DNA of 64,000 nt from CAWCUU01 sp963798855 (GTDB taxonomy: Bacteria; Gemmatimonadota; Gemmatimonadetes; Longimicrobiales; RSA9). Shown here one piece after another: positions 49,294 through 59,755 of the stretch. The first letter of the stretch is position 1, and each line of letters begins with the position of its first letter. The notes under the pieces are model-generated. The model had not been told where the DNA came from. It saw only the letters and a program-made list of their open reading frames with translations, and made no database searches. Location of the stretch: assembly GCA_963798855.1 (NCBI GenBank), contig CAWCUU010000001.1, forward strand, positions 186,001 to 250,000, read 5' to 3'. The translations under genes were made by a program, and so were the position numbers.

Positions 49294-51089
49294 TCAGCCT
49301 CCGGTCGACGCCGCCACCTCGCCGACCCCCACCGCTCGACCGTTCTGGCGAGGGTCGGGGATCCCGGCCCAGACGCTGTCCTCGCGCAGGATCGTCGGTG
49401 CGTTGCCGATGTAGCTGTCCCGGGGAGCGACGTGGTGGCCCATCGTGCGGAGCGCGTCCACCCGGGAGCGGTCGAGTCCCCCGCCTCGTACCAGAGCGTG
49501 TCGGGCAGGTGCTGGTGGTGGAGGCGGGGCGCGTACACGGTGCTGCCGACGTCCATGTGGAAGTCGACCACGTTGGAGACGATCTGCAGCACGGCGTTGA
49601 TGATGCGCGGCCCGCCGCGCGCGCCGGTCACGAGCAGCGTTCTCCCGTCCGAGTCGACGACGATCGTAGGAGTCATGGAGGAGAGCATCCTCTTGCCGGG
49701 CGCGATCGCGTTCGCCTCGCCCTGCACGAGCCCGAACATGTTTGGTGCGCCGGGCTTGGCCGCGAAGTCATCCATCTCGTCGTTGAGGACGAAGCCGGCG
49801 CCCTGCACGGTTACGGCGGAGCCGTACAGCTCGTTGAGCGTGGTCGTTAGGGCGACGGCGTCGCCGTCCGGGCCGACGACGGAAAAGTGGGTCGTGTGAG
49901 TCGGCTCGGCGGAGGGAACGCCCGGGGCGATGTCGGCGGAGCGGGTCGCGTGGCGCGGGTCGATGTCGGCGGCGCGGCGCCGCGCGTAGGCGGGCGAGAC
50001 GAGCTCCCCGCGGGGCATGGCGACGAAGTCGGGGTCGCCGAGGTAGTGGTTGCGATCGGCGAACGCGCGGCGCATGACCTCGGCGAGCAGGTGCAGGTGC
50101 TCCGGGGAATGCCAGCCGAGCGCGGCGACGTCGCTTCCCTCGAGCATGTGCAGCATCTCGACGAGCGCGATCCCGCCGGAGGAGGGAGGCGGCATCGAGA
50201 TCACGCGCGTGCCGCGATAGCCGGCGAGGACGGGCTCGCGCCACTTTGCTTCGTAGCCGCGCAGATCCTGGTGCGTGATCAGCCCACGGCCTCGCCGCAT
50301 CTCCGCGACGATCAGGTCCGCCGTCCTGCCCTCGTAGAAGCCGGCGGCGCCGTTCTCGGCGATGCGCCGCAGCGTCTCCGCGAGCTCGGGATTCCGCCAG
50401 GTGCTGCCGGTCGCCCGCGGCTCGCCGCCTGGCAGAAAGAGTGCGGCGGAGGCCGGGAAGCTCTTCAGCCGGTCGGCGGCGTCGCGGAGTGAGCCGGCGA
50501 GGTCGTCGTCCACGGTGAAGCCCTCATCGGCGAGACCGATCGCCGGCTCGACCAGCCGCTTCCACGGCAGCGACCCGAAGCGCTGGTGCGCGGCCCAGAG
50601 GCCGGCCACGGTGCCCGGCACGCCGGAGGCCCGGTAGCCGGTGATCGACGCATCGGTCGGCTGCCCGTCCGGTCCGAGGTACATGTCGCGGGACGCCGCG
50701 CTCGGCGCCTTCTCCCGGAAATCCAGCGCCGCGTTCGTACCGTCGGGCCAATGCAGCACGAGAAATCCGCCACCGCCGAGGTTGCCCGCCTCGGGATAGA
50801 CGACCGCGAGCGCGAACGCGGTGGCGATCGCCGCGTCCACCGCGTTGCCGCCGTCGCGCAGCACTTCGGCGCCGATGCGGCTGGCGATCGGCGCGTCGGT
50901 GACGATCATGCCGCGCGCATCCCGGACGGGGTGCGCCGATCCGAGTGGATACTGCCAGTCCTTCGGGATCGCCGCCGCCACGGTGCCGGCGGCGTCCGGC
51001 GTCGTCGCCTGCCGGGTCTTCGGCCCGGCGCACGAGCTCAGGACGAGTCCGAGCGCGAGGTACCTCGCGCGGGGCCGCACGGCGGTCAT
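49294..51089 (-). pseudogene. ggt: Gamma-glutamyltransferase with a one-base frameshift near the 3' end
   Basis: The lipoprotein signal (LALGLVLSSCAGP) and the GGT large-subunit core (GMIVTDAPIASRIGAEVLRD, GGNAVDAAIATAFALAVVYP) lead to the nucleophile region EPTHTTHFSVV and the small subunit (LNDEMDDFAAKPG, MTPTIVVDSDGR). At the C5 run 49478-49482 (plus strand) the written frame diverges. Adding one base restores YEAGG-LDRSRVDALRTMGHH, SYIGNAPTILRED and SVWAGIPDPRQNGRAVGVG, the normal GGT end, with a stop at 49294 and 598 residues. As written, an unrelated Arg-rich tail runs past the terminator. It could be an assembly error. It overlaps the M20 hydrolase gene by ATGA. Confidence 0.88.
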
Positions 51090-52267
51090 GAAAGCGCCTC
51101 CATGGCCCGCAGCGCGCAGGCGGCGAGGGCCGTCGCGCCCTGCGCGAGCGCCGACTCATCAATGTCGAAGCGAGCGGTGTGGTGCTCGCGGGGCGGGTCG
51201 AGCGCGGCTCCGAGCCAGAAGAAGCTGCCGGGCGCCCGCTGGAGCAGGATCGCGAAGTCCTCCGCGCCCATGATCCGCTGGGCGTCGGCGACGGCGTCTT
51301 CGCCGAGCGCGCCTTCGATGGCGCCGCGTGCCAGCTCCGTCATCGAATGATCGTTTATCACCGGTGGGTACCCCTCCCGCAGATCGAGCTCGCCGCGGCC
51401 GCCCAGCGCGTCCGCAACCGAGAGCGCCTGACGCAGCGCCTGCTGAAGACGCTCACGCACCCGCACGTCGAAATACCGGATCGTGCCGCCGAGATCCACC
51501 CGCTCCGCGATCACGTTCTCGGCGACGCCGCCGCGGATCGTGCCGATCGTGAGGACACCCTCGTCGAACGGCGAGATGCGTCGGGCGACGCCGTTCTGGC
51601 ACGCGAGCACGACGTGCGCCGCCAGCACCAGCGCATCCAGGCCCTCGTTCGGCCGCGCCGCGTGCGCGCACGTGCCGTGGACTTGCGCCCGCAGCGTGTC
51701 CGATCCCGCCATCAGCGGACCGCCGCGCAGATAGACCTTGCCGGCCGGCAGGTGCGCGCCGATGTGGAGCCCGAAGATGGCGTCGACGCCGTCCATGGCT
51801 CCGTCCTCGACCATGCGGGCCGCGCCACTCCGGTTCTCCTCGTCGCTCGCCTCCTCCGACGGCTGGAAGAGCAGACGTACGGTGCCGGCCGGAAGGTCGC
51901 CGCGCTCCGCGGCTTCGGCGAGCAGCCGCGCGGCGCCGACGAGCATGCTGACGTGTGCGTCGTGGCCGCACGCGTGCATCACGCCATCGACGCTCGAACG
52001 GTACGGCGAGTCGCCCGCCTCCTGGATGGGCAGCGCGTCCATGTCCGCGCGCAGCGCGACGACCGGCTCGCCGGCGCCGATCTCGGCGACGACGCCGGTC
52101 CGGCCGACCTCGCGGCGGACGCGGTAGCCGAGCGCCTCGACGCGTTCCGCCGCTATGCCGGCGGTCCGCGTTTCGCTGAAGGATAGCTCCGGGTGGCGGT
52201 GCAGGTCGCGGCGCAGCTCGATCAGCTGTGCCTCGAAGGATCGTGCGCGCTCCAGGAGCGGGGTCAT
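51086..52267 (-). CDS. M20D amidohydrolase (hippurate hydrolase/carboxypeptidase-like)
   Basis: 393 residues starting MTPLLERARSFEAQLIELRR; longer readings run into murQ on the other strand and are rejected. DLHRHPELSFSETRT, MHACGHDAHVSMLVGAARLL, FQPSEEASDEENRSGAARMV, MGAEDFAILL and the C-terminal HHTARFDIDES are metal-binding and catalytic motifs of the M20D family (amino-acid amidohydrolases, IAA-amino acid and N-acyl-diaminopimelate types). It probably cleaves N-acyl amino acids or small peptides in the cytoplasm. Overlap with ggt suggests the pair processes gamma-glutamyl or acyl-peptide material. It is divergent from murQ. Confidence 0.9.
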   Translation of the reverse strand: MTPLLERARSFEAQLIELRRDLHRHPELSFSETRTAGIAAERVEALGYRVRREVGRTGVVAEIGAGEPVVALRADMDALPIQEAGDSPYRSSVDGVMHACGHDAHVSMLVGAARLLAEAAERGDLPAGTVRLLFQPSEEASDEENRSGAARMVEDGAMDGVDAIFGLHIGAHLPAGKVYLRGGPLMAGSDTLRAQVHGTCAHAARPNEGLDALVLAAHVVLACQNGVARRISPFDEGVLTIGTIRGGVAENVIAERVDLGGTIRYFDVRVRERLQQALRQALSVADALGGRGELDLREGYPPVINDHSMTELARGAIEGALGEDAVADAQRIMGAEDFAILLQRAPGSFFWLGAALDPPREHHTARFDIDESALAQGATALAACALRAMEALS

Positions 52268-52323
52268 GGCGGCTCCGGCTGTGAGTGCGACCGCGGCGGG
52301 CTGCGCAGGACGGCGGGGCGACG

Positions 52324-52353
52324 TTGCCGCGCGCAGCGGGCGGTAAGTATCTT
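52324..52353 (+). promoter_or_regulatory. Candidate promoter for the murQ-anmK-nagZ operon
   Basis: TTGCCG (52324-52329), 18-base spacer, TATCTT (52348-52353). Expected start near 52360, about 43 bases before the murQ ATG. It lies in the 135-base divergent gap, where it would face away from the M20/ggt genes. Confidence 0.45.
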
Positions 52354-52402
52354 GCCCTCCGCAATTTACCGGCGACTCGAGAGCAGGCAAGGCCGATTCG
52401 CA

Positions 52403-53320
52403 ATGGCTTCCGAGGGAGTGGGAGACACGCGGCTTACGGAGCAGCGCAACCCGCGCAGCTCGCGGATCGATCAGCTCTCCACCATCGAGATCGTGGACCT
52501 GATCAACGCCGAGGATCGAATGGTCGCGCAGGCGGTCGCCGAGGAGCGCGAGGAGATCGCGCGCGGCATCGACCTGGTCGTCGAGAGCTTCCGGCGCGGT
52601 GGGCGGCTGATCTACGTCGGTGCCGGCACGTCCGGGCGGCTCGGCGTCCTCGACGCGGCCGAGATGCCGCCGACCTACGGCACGGAGCCCCGCCTCGTGC
52701 TGGGGGTCATCGCGGGCGGGCGCGAGGCGCTCGTGCGCGCGCAGGAGGGCGCCGAGGACCACCCGGAGGACGGCGCGGCCGCGATGGACGAGCGGGGCGT
52801 CGGCCCGGACGACTTCGTGCTCGGCATCGCCAGCTCGGGTACCACGCCTTACGTGCACGGCGCCCTCGCCCGCGCCCGCGAGCTGGGGGCGCGCACCGGC
52901 TTCCTGCTGTGCACCTACCCCGCGCCGAAGCTGCGGGAGACGCACGACGTCGTGATCGCGCCGCTGGTCGGTCCGGAGGTCATCACCGGATCCACCCGCA
53001 TGAAGGCCGGCACGGCGACGAAGATGGTGCTGAACACGATCACGACCGCGGCAATGGTCCGGACGGGCAAGGTGTTCGGAAACCTGATGGTGGACCTGCA
53101 GGTCACCTGTCAGAAGCTGCGCGACCGTGGTGAGCGCATCCTCGTGGAGACGTTGGGCGTCGAGCGCGCTCGGGCCGTGGAGCTACTGGACGGATCGGGG
53201 GGACACGTGAAGACGGCGATCGTGATGGGCAAGCTGGGGGTGGATGCCGGCGAGGCTCGGCGGCGGCTCGACGCGGTCGGTGGTGTGATCACGCGCGTCG
53301 TCGGGGACCTGAATCCGTGA
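52403..53320 (+). CDS. murQ: N-acetylmuramic acid 6-phosphate etherase MurQ
   Basis: 305 residues. MurQ removes D-lactate from MurNAc-6-phosphate to give GlcNAc-6-phosphate in cell-wall recycling. The SIS-fold motif YVGAGTSGRLGVLDAAEMPP (73-92), with catalytic E87, is present, along with GIASSGTTPYVHGAL, ITGSTRMKAGTATKMVLN and a C-terminal HVKTAIVMGKLGVDAGEA helical domain. Longer in-frame readings upstream are unconserved. GTGA overlap with anmK shows it heads an operon. Confidence 0.96.
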   Translation: MASEGVGDTRLTEQRNPRSSRIDQLSTIEIVDLINAEDRMVAQAVAEEREEIARGIDLVVESFRRGGRLIYVGAGTSGRLGVLDAAEMPPTYGTEPRLVLGVIAGGREALVRAQEGAEDHPEDGAAAMDERGVGPDDFVLGIASSGTTPYVHGALARARELGARTGFLLCTYPAPKLRETHDVVIAPLVGPEVITGSTRMKAGTATKMVLNTITTAAMVRTGKVFGNLMVDLQVTCQKLRDRGERILVETLGVERARAVELLDGSGGHVKTAIVMGKLGVDAGEARRRLDAVGGVITRVVGDLNP

Positions 53321-54639
53321 GCCCGGACGCGACGCCGTCCAGCGGGGGCGACCCGGCAGCACCCCAGCCGCCGAGGAATCGCGTGGTCTCGGGGTCGCTC
53401 GAGGCCCCGGTCGATTGGGGCTTCCCATGGCTGCCGCCGCCGAGCGGCCGTCCGCTGCGGGTCATCGGGCTGATGTCCGGGACCTCGCTGGATGGCGTGG
53501 ACGCCGCGCTGGTCGAGTTCGGCGGCGAGACGGAGGAGTTGCCGCGGTGGAAGCTGCACGCGTTCGTGACGCACGAATACACGCCGGAGCGACGGCGGCG
53601 TATCCACGACGCGATCCTGGAGGGTGGCCCTGAGGACCTGTGCCGGCTGCACACCGACCTCGGAGAGTGGTTCGCGGAAGCCGTGTTCGAGGCGTGCGCC
53701 GCGGCCGGCCTCGAGATCGCCGAGGTGGACCTGCTCGGCTCGCACGGGCAGACGATCTGGCACATCCCGCGGGAGGGTGACCGGCGCGCCTCATCGCTGC
53801 AGCTCGGCTGCCCGGCGACGATGGCGGAGCGCACCGGCGTGTCCGTCGTCTCGGACTTCCGGGCCCGCGACAGCGCGGCCGGCGGGGAGGGCGCCCCGCT
53901 CGTGCCGTGGGTGGACCGCGTGCTCTTCTCGGGCGAGCGGCGGCGCGTGCTGCAGAACGTCGGCGGCATGGCCAACCTGACCTGGCTCCCCGCGAAGGGA
54001 GAGGCCACTCCGTTGCTGGCGTTCGACACGGGACCAGGCAACGCGCTGATGGACGCGGCCGTCGAGCTCGCGACCGCCGGCCGCGAGACGTTCAACCGTG
54101 ATGGTAGGTGGGCGGCACGCGGTCGCGTCGACTCGGATCTGCTGGCCGAGCTGCTCGCGGCCCCCTTCTTCGAGCGCGAGCCGCCGAAGTCAACGGGCCG
54201 CGAGACGTTCGGCCGGCCGCTGGTCGCGGAGCTGGCCCGGCGCCGGCGCATCGAAGACAATGCCGCCTGGGCCGACCTCGTCGCCACGCTGACGGCGCTC
54301 ACCGCCGAGAGCATCGCGCTGGCGGTGCGCCGCTGGGTGCTGCCTCGCGGCGCCGAGGAGCTGGTCGTTACCGGCGGCGGCGCGCGCAACCCCGTGCTGC
54401 GCACGATGCTCGAAGAGCGACTGCCCGAGCTGAGCGTGCTGCCGCCGGAGACGCTCGGGCTGCCGCCGGATGCGAAGGAGGCCGTCGCGTTCGCGGCGCT
54501 GGGCTGGGCGTTCGTGAACGGGATCGCGGGCAATGAGCCGACCGCGACCGGCGCTCTCGGCCGCCGCGTGCTCGGCTCGTACACGCCTGGGCGCGCGGCG
54601 CTGCGGGGCGAGCCCGCACGACCTGCCGGGGGCGCATGA
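53317..54639 (+). CDS. anmK: Anhydro-N-acetylmuramic acid kinase AnmK
   Basis: 440 residues from a GTG overlapping the murQ stop. AnmK hydrolyses and phosphorylates 1,6-anhydroMurNAc to MurNAc-6-P, the MurQ substrate. GLMSGTSLDGVDAALVEF (51-62 region), LLGSHGQTIWH, VVSDFRARDSAAGGEGAPL, QNVGGMANLTWL, FDTGPGNALMDAAVEL and VVTGGGARNPVL are all characteristic. The core matches the usual 370 residues; the first 45 residues are an extra Pro-rich leader. It overlaps nagZ by ATGA. Confidence 0.96.
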   Translation: MSPDATPSSGGDPAAPQPPRNRVVSGSLEAPVDWGFPWLPPPSGRPLRVIGLMSGTSLDGVDAALVEFGGETEELPRWKLHAFVTHEYTPERRRRIHDAILEGGPEDLCRLHTDLGEWFAEAVFEACAAAGLEIAEVDLLGSHGQTIWHIPREGDRRASSLQLGCPATMAERTGVSVVSDFRARDSAAGGEGAPLVPWVDRVLFSGERRRVLQNVGGMANLTWLPAKGEATPLLAFDTGPGNALMDAAVELATAGRETFNRDGRWAARGRVDSDLLAELLAAPFFEREPPKSTGRETFGRPLVAELARRRRIEDNAAWADLVATLTALTAESIALAVRRWVLPRGAEELVVTGGGARNPVLRTMLEERLPELSVLPPETLGLPPDAKEAVAFAALGWAFVNGIAGNEPTATGALGRRVLGSYTPGRAALRGEPARPAGGA

Positions 54640-56102
54640 ATATCGCACGGCTGCTCTTCCCCGCTGTTCGCTGGCAGGGCGAAGCCGGCTTCGAGCCGCA
54701 GCGCGCGATCATCGATCGTGGCCTCGAGCGCGGCGTCGGCGGCTTCATCCTGTTCGGCGGGCGCGCCGACGCCGTGCGGGCGCTGACGGAGGAGATCGAG
54801 CGCCGTGCCGCGCATCCGCTTCTGATCGGCGCCGATCTCGAGCGCGGCGCGGGACAGCAGTTCGAGGGGGCCACGCCGTTGCCGCCGCTCGCCGGGCTCG
54901 GCGAGCTGAACGACCTCGACGTGACGCGCCGCGCCGGCGAGCTGACCGCCCGCGAGGCGCTCGCGCTCGGCATCACATGGGTCTACGCGCCGGTCGCCGA
55001 CGTGGATCTGGAGCCACGCAACCCGATCGTCGGAACCCGGGCCTTCGGCAGCGATCCCGAGCGGGTCGCGAAGCACGTCCGCGCGTGGATCGAGGGCTGC
55101 CACGCCGGCGGCGCGCTGTGCTGCGTGAAGCATTTCCCGGGGCACGGCCGCACGGTCGAGGACTCGCACCTGGGGCTGCCGCACGTGCACGCGGATCGCG
55201 GCACGCTCGAGACCGACCTGCGGCCGTTCCGCGCGGCAATCGAGGCTGGGGCCGACTCGGTCATGACCGCACACGTCGCCTATCCCGCGCTCGATCCGGC
55301 TGGCGACCCGGCGACCCTCTCCCACGCGATCGTCTCGGGGCTGCTGCGCCGCGACCTGGGCTACGACGGGCTCGTCGTGACGGACGCGCTGATCATGAAG
55401 GGCGTGCTCGGCGCCGGAGCCTCCGAGGGGGACGCGGCGATACGGGCCGTCGCCGCGGGGTGCGACGCGCTGCTCTATCCCGAAGACGTCGCGGGCGTCG
55501 AAGCCGCGCTCGCCCACGCGACGGCCGAGCTGCTCCCGGCAGAACGGGTGGAGCAGGCGCTGGCCCGGGTCGAAGCCGCGACTCATCGGATTCAGCCGGC
55601 GTCGCGGAGCGACGGCGAATGGGGTCGAGCCGAGGACCTCGAGTGGGCGAGCGGTGTCGCGCGCCACTGCGTCCGCGTCGAGCGGGGACACCCGGACCGT
55701 GGTCCCCGGGCCGTCGAGCTCGTCACCGTCGACGACGACCTCGGCGGCCCGTTCCCCACGCCTTCGCGCGACACGTTCCCCGCGGCGCTGCGCCGCCGCG
55801 GGTTCGAGGTGTCCGATCGAGCCCCGGAGCGGGTCCTGGCGCTGTACTGCGACATCCGCGGTTGGAAGGGCCGTCCGGGCATCTCCGAGGCCGCCCGACG
55901 ACGTGTGGGCGAGCTGGCCGCCGGTGGGAGGCACGCCCCAGGCCACGTCGGCGGCACCACGGTCGTGCTGTTCGGGCATCCGCGCCTGGCGGCCGAGCTG
56001 GACGCGCCGAGCGTGGTCTGCGCATGGGGTGGTGAGCCGCTCATGCAGGACGCGGCGGCCGCCTGGCTCGCGGCGGCGGAGGCGCCGCAGCCAGCGCGAT
56101 GA
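54636..56102 (+). CDS. nagZ: Glycoside hydrolase family 3 beta-N-acetylglucosaminidase (NagZ-like) with C-terminal domain
   Basis: 488 residues. NagZ cleaves GlcNAc from GlcNAc-anhydroMurNAc products. The catalytic-loop KHFPGHGRTVEDSH (about 164) and VVTDALIMKG (catalytic Asp at about 250) are typical, while the early substrate-binding motif reads GADLERGAGQQF instead of the usual DQEGGRVxR. After about residue 330 there is an extra about 150-residue domain (RAVELVTVDDDLGGPFPTP, VLALYCDIRGWKGRPGI, TVVLFGHPRLAAEL) resembling the GH3 C-terminal domain; single-domain NagZ of about 340 residues lacks it. No signal peptide, so it acts in the cytoplasm. ATGA overlap with the next gene. Confidence 0.9.
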   Translation: MNIARLLFPAVRWQGEAGFEPQRAIIDRGLERGVGGFILFGGRADAVRALTEEIERRAAHPLLIGADLERGAGQQFEGATPLPPLAGLGELNDLDVTRRAGELTAREALALGITWVYAPVADVDLEPRNPIVGTRAFGSDPERVAKHVRAWIEGCHAGGALCCVKHFPGHGRTVEDSHLGLPHVHADRGTLETDLRPFRAAIEAGADSVMTAHVAYPALDPAGDPATLSHAIVSGLLRRDLGYDGLVVTDALIMKGVLGAGASEGDAAIRAVAAGCDALLYPEDVAGVEAALAHATAELLPAERVEQALARVEAATHRIQPASRSDGEWGRAEDLEWASGVARHCVRVERGHPDRGPRAVELVTVDDDLGGPFPTPSRDTFPAALRRRGFEVSDRAPERVLALYCDIRGWKGRPGISEAARRRVGELAAGGRHAPGHVGGTTVVLFGHPRLAAELDAPSVVCAWGGEPLMQDAAAAWLAAAEAPQPAR

Positions 56103-57793
56103 CCCGACGGCGGACGGAGGTGCGGCCCTGGCTGCTGGCCGTGCTGCTGGCCGCCGTGCACCTGGGGCTCACGGTCGAGGTCTTCGACCCGACGCCGTTC
56201 ACCGGCGGCGACAACGCCGGCTACATCGCCCTCGCGGTGTCACTGCTCCGCCGCCACGCCTATCTCGAGATCTGGAACCCGCTCGCCCCGCCGCACACGC
56301 AGTATCCGCCGGTCTTTCCGCTCGTGCTCGCGGTCGGACGCGTGCTCGGCCTGCGCACCTGGGTCGGCGCGAAGCTCATCGTCGTCGCGTTCTCGACGCT
56401 CGCGGTCACGTGGTCCTTCGTGTGGCTGCGACGCTGGCACTCCACCTCGCTCGCCTTCTTCGTCGGGCTGCTGCTCGCTTTGAGCCCCGGGATCCTCGAT
56501 CTGAGCCACTGGACGCTGTCGGATGTGCCGTTCTGGGCTCTCGCCATGATCGCGCTCTGGGCCGCGGCCCGCGTGGACGGCACCGATCCCACCCGCCCCG
56601 CCCCGGCCGTCGTCGAAGAGCAGGAGGTGGCTGGGGAGGAGACCGCCATTCGGGAGACGCTCGAGCCGGCGCTGTGGATCACGATCGTCGCGACCACGCT
56701 CGCCTACTTCACGCGCTCCGCGGGCCTTCCGCTGGCGGTAGCCGTCGGCGCCTGGCTGCTCTGGCGACGCCGCTGGCGCGCGCTCGCCGCGCTGGTCGTC
56801 GTGCTCGGGATTCCCGCGCTGCTCTGGTGGCTTCGCTCGCGGGCCACCGGCGGCGTTCACTACCTCCGGCAGCTGATGCAGGTGGACCCCTATCGGCCCG
56901 CGCTCGGCCGCGTGGACCTGCACGACATGCTGGCCCGCTTCGCCGACAACGTCGTGAGCTACGCCACGATCCATCTGCCGGTCCTGCTCTTCGGCCGCCC
57001 GGGAACGTGGCTCGCAGGGCTGTCGATCGCGCTGCTGACGTTCGCCTTCATGGGCTGGGCGATCCGCGCCCGGCGCCCCGGCGTTGCGGAGCTCTTCCTG
57101 CCGCTCTATCTCGGGTTGCTCCTGATCTGGCCGGCCGTATGGGCCGGCGACCGCTTCCTGCTCCCCGCGCTGCCGCTGCTGCTCGGCTTCGCGGCGGTCG
57201 CACTGCTCTGGCTGCCGCGCCGGCTCGGCCATCCGGCGGGTCGGGCGATCGGCGTCGTCGCCGTGCTCTCCTTCGTCGCGGTTTCCGCCCCCCGCGTGCT
57301 CGAGCAGCTCCGCTCCGGGACCGACTGTACGGCGGCGTACGAGGCGGGCGATCCGTATCCCTGCCTCTCCCCGCCCTTCATCCCCTTCTTCACCGTCGCG
57401 CAGTGGGCCCGTGACTCCCTCCCCGTCGGCGCGCCCGTGCTGTCGCGCAAGCCGCGACTCTTCTGGGCGCTGAGCGGCCACACCGGCGACATCTATCCGG
57501 AATCGAAGGAACCGGGGGCGTTCTTCGATCGTGTGCGGCGCACCGGTGCCCGGTACCTCGTCGTCGACGAGCTCGGCGATCTGACTGCCTTCTACGTCGG
57601 CCCTACCCTGACCGCATTCCCGCAGGGGTTCTGCATTGAGTATCTCGCCCCTGGGGGCGGGGCCGCGCTGCTGCGTATCCGGCCCGGCGCCGACCGGCTG
57701 CCGGGAAGAGTGGCGCCGCTCCCCGAGCAGGAGTACGCCGACGTCGCGCTCTGCTCCGCCCTGGACGGCGGGGCGGCGCTGCCGGTCGACTGA
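56099..57793 (+). CDS. GT39/ArnT-like membrane glycosyltransferase
   Basis: 564 residues with about ten hydrophobic segments. The first periplasmic loop has GGDNAGYIALAVSLLRRHAY, the position of the catalytic acidic residues in GT-C enzymes (PMT/ArnT/GT39). Further motifs are QYPPVFPLVLAVGR and SPGILDLSHWTLSDVPFWA, and the C-terminal third is periplasmic (SRKPRLFWALSGHTGDIYPE). Such enzymes move sugars from polyprenyl carriers to surface lipids or proteins. It overlaps nagZ by ATGA, so it is co-transcribed with the salvage genes. Acceptor unknown. Confidence 0.82.
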   Translation: MTRRRTEVRPWLLAVLLAAVHLGLTVEVFDPTPFTGGDNAGYIALAVSLLRRHAYLEIWNPLAPPHTQYPPVFPLVLAVGRVLGLRTWVGAKLIVVAFSTLAVTWSFVWLRRWHSTSLAFFVGLLLALSPGILDLSHWTLSDVPFWALAMIALWAAARVDGTDPTRPAPAVVEEQEVAGEETAIRETLEPALWITIVATTLAYFTRSAGLPLAVAVGAWLLWRRRWRALAALVVVLGIPALLWWLRSRATGGVHYLRQLMQVDPYRPALGRVDLHDMLARFADNVVSYATIHLPVLLFGRPGTWLAGLSIALLTFAFMGWAIRARRPGVAELFLPLYLGLLLIWPAVWAGDRFLLPALPLLLGFAAVALLWLPRRLGHPAGRAIGVVAVLSFVAVSAPRVLEQLRSGTDCTAAYEAGDPYPCLSPPFIPFFTVAQWARDSLPVGAPVLSRKPRLFWALSGHTGDIYPESKEPGAFFDRVRRTGARYLVVDELGDLTAFYVGPTLTAFPQGFCIEYLAPGGGAALLRIRPGADRLPGRVAPLPEQEYADVALCSALDGGAALPVD

Positions 57794-57866
57794 ACGGCTC
57801 GCCGCTGGAACGGCGGGCGGCACCGGGATTGCTTCGCCGCCCTGCGGGCGGGGCGCGACCAGCGTC

Positions 57867-57900
57867 GGGCGCCGGCTTCGACAGGGCGCCGGCTTCGACG
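57867..57900 (+). repeat. 17-bp tandem duplication before the symporter
   Basis: GGGCGCCGGCTTCGAC followed by A or G is repeated twice in tandem (57867-57883, 57884-57900) and a third partial GGGTGCC follows. It is in the 147-base gap between the GT39-like gene and the symporter and includes further GC-rich inverted sequence. No coding role is seen. Confidence 0.75.
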
Positions 57901-57940
57901 GGGTGCCCGCACGACGATCACGATGGGTGGGGGGACGAAC

Positions 57941-59751
<1,811 letters not shown>

Positions 59752-59755
<4 letters not shown>

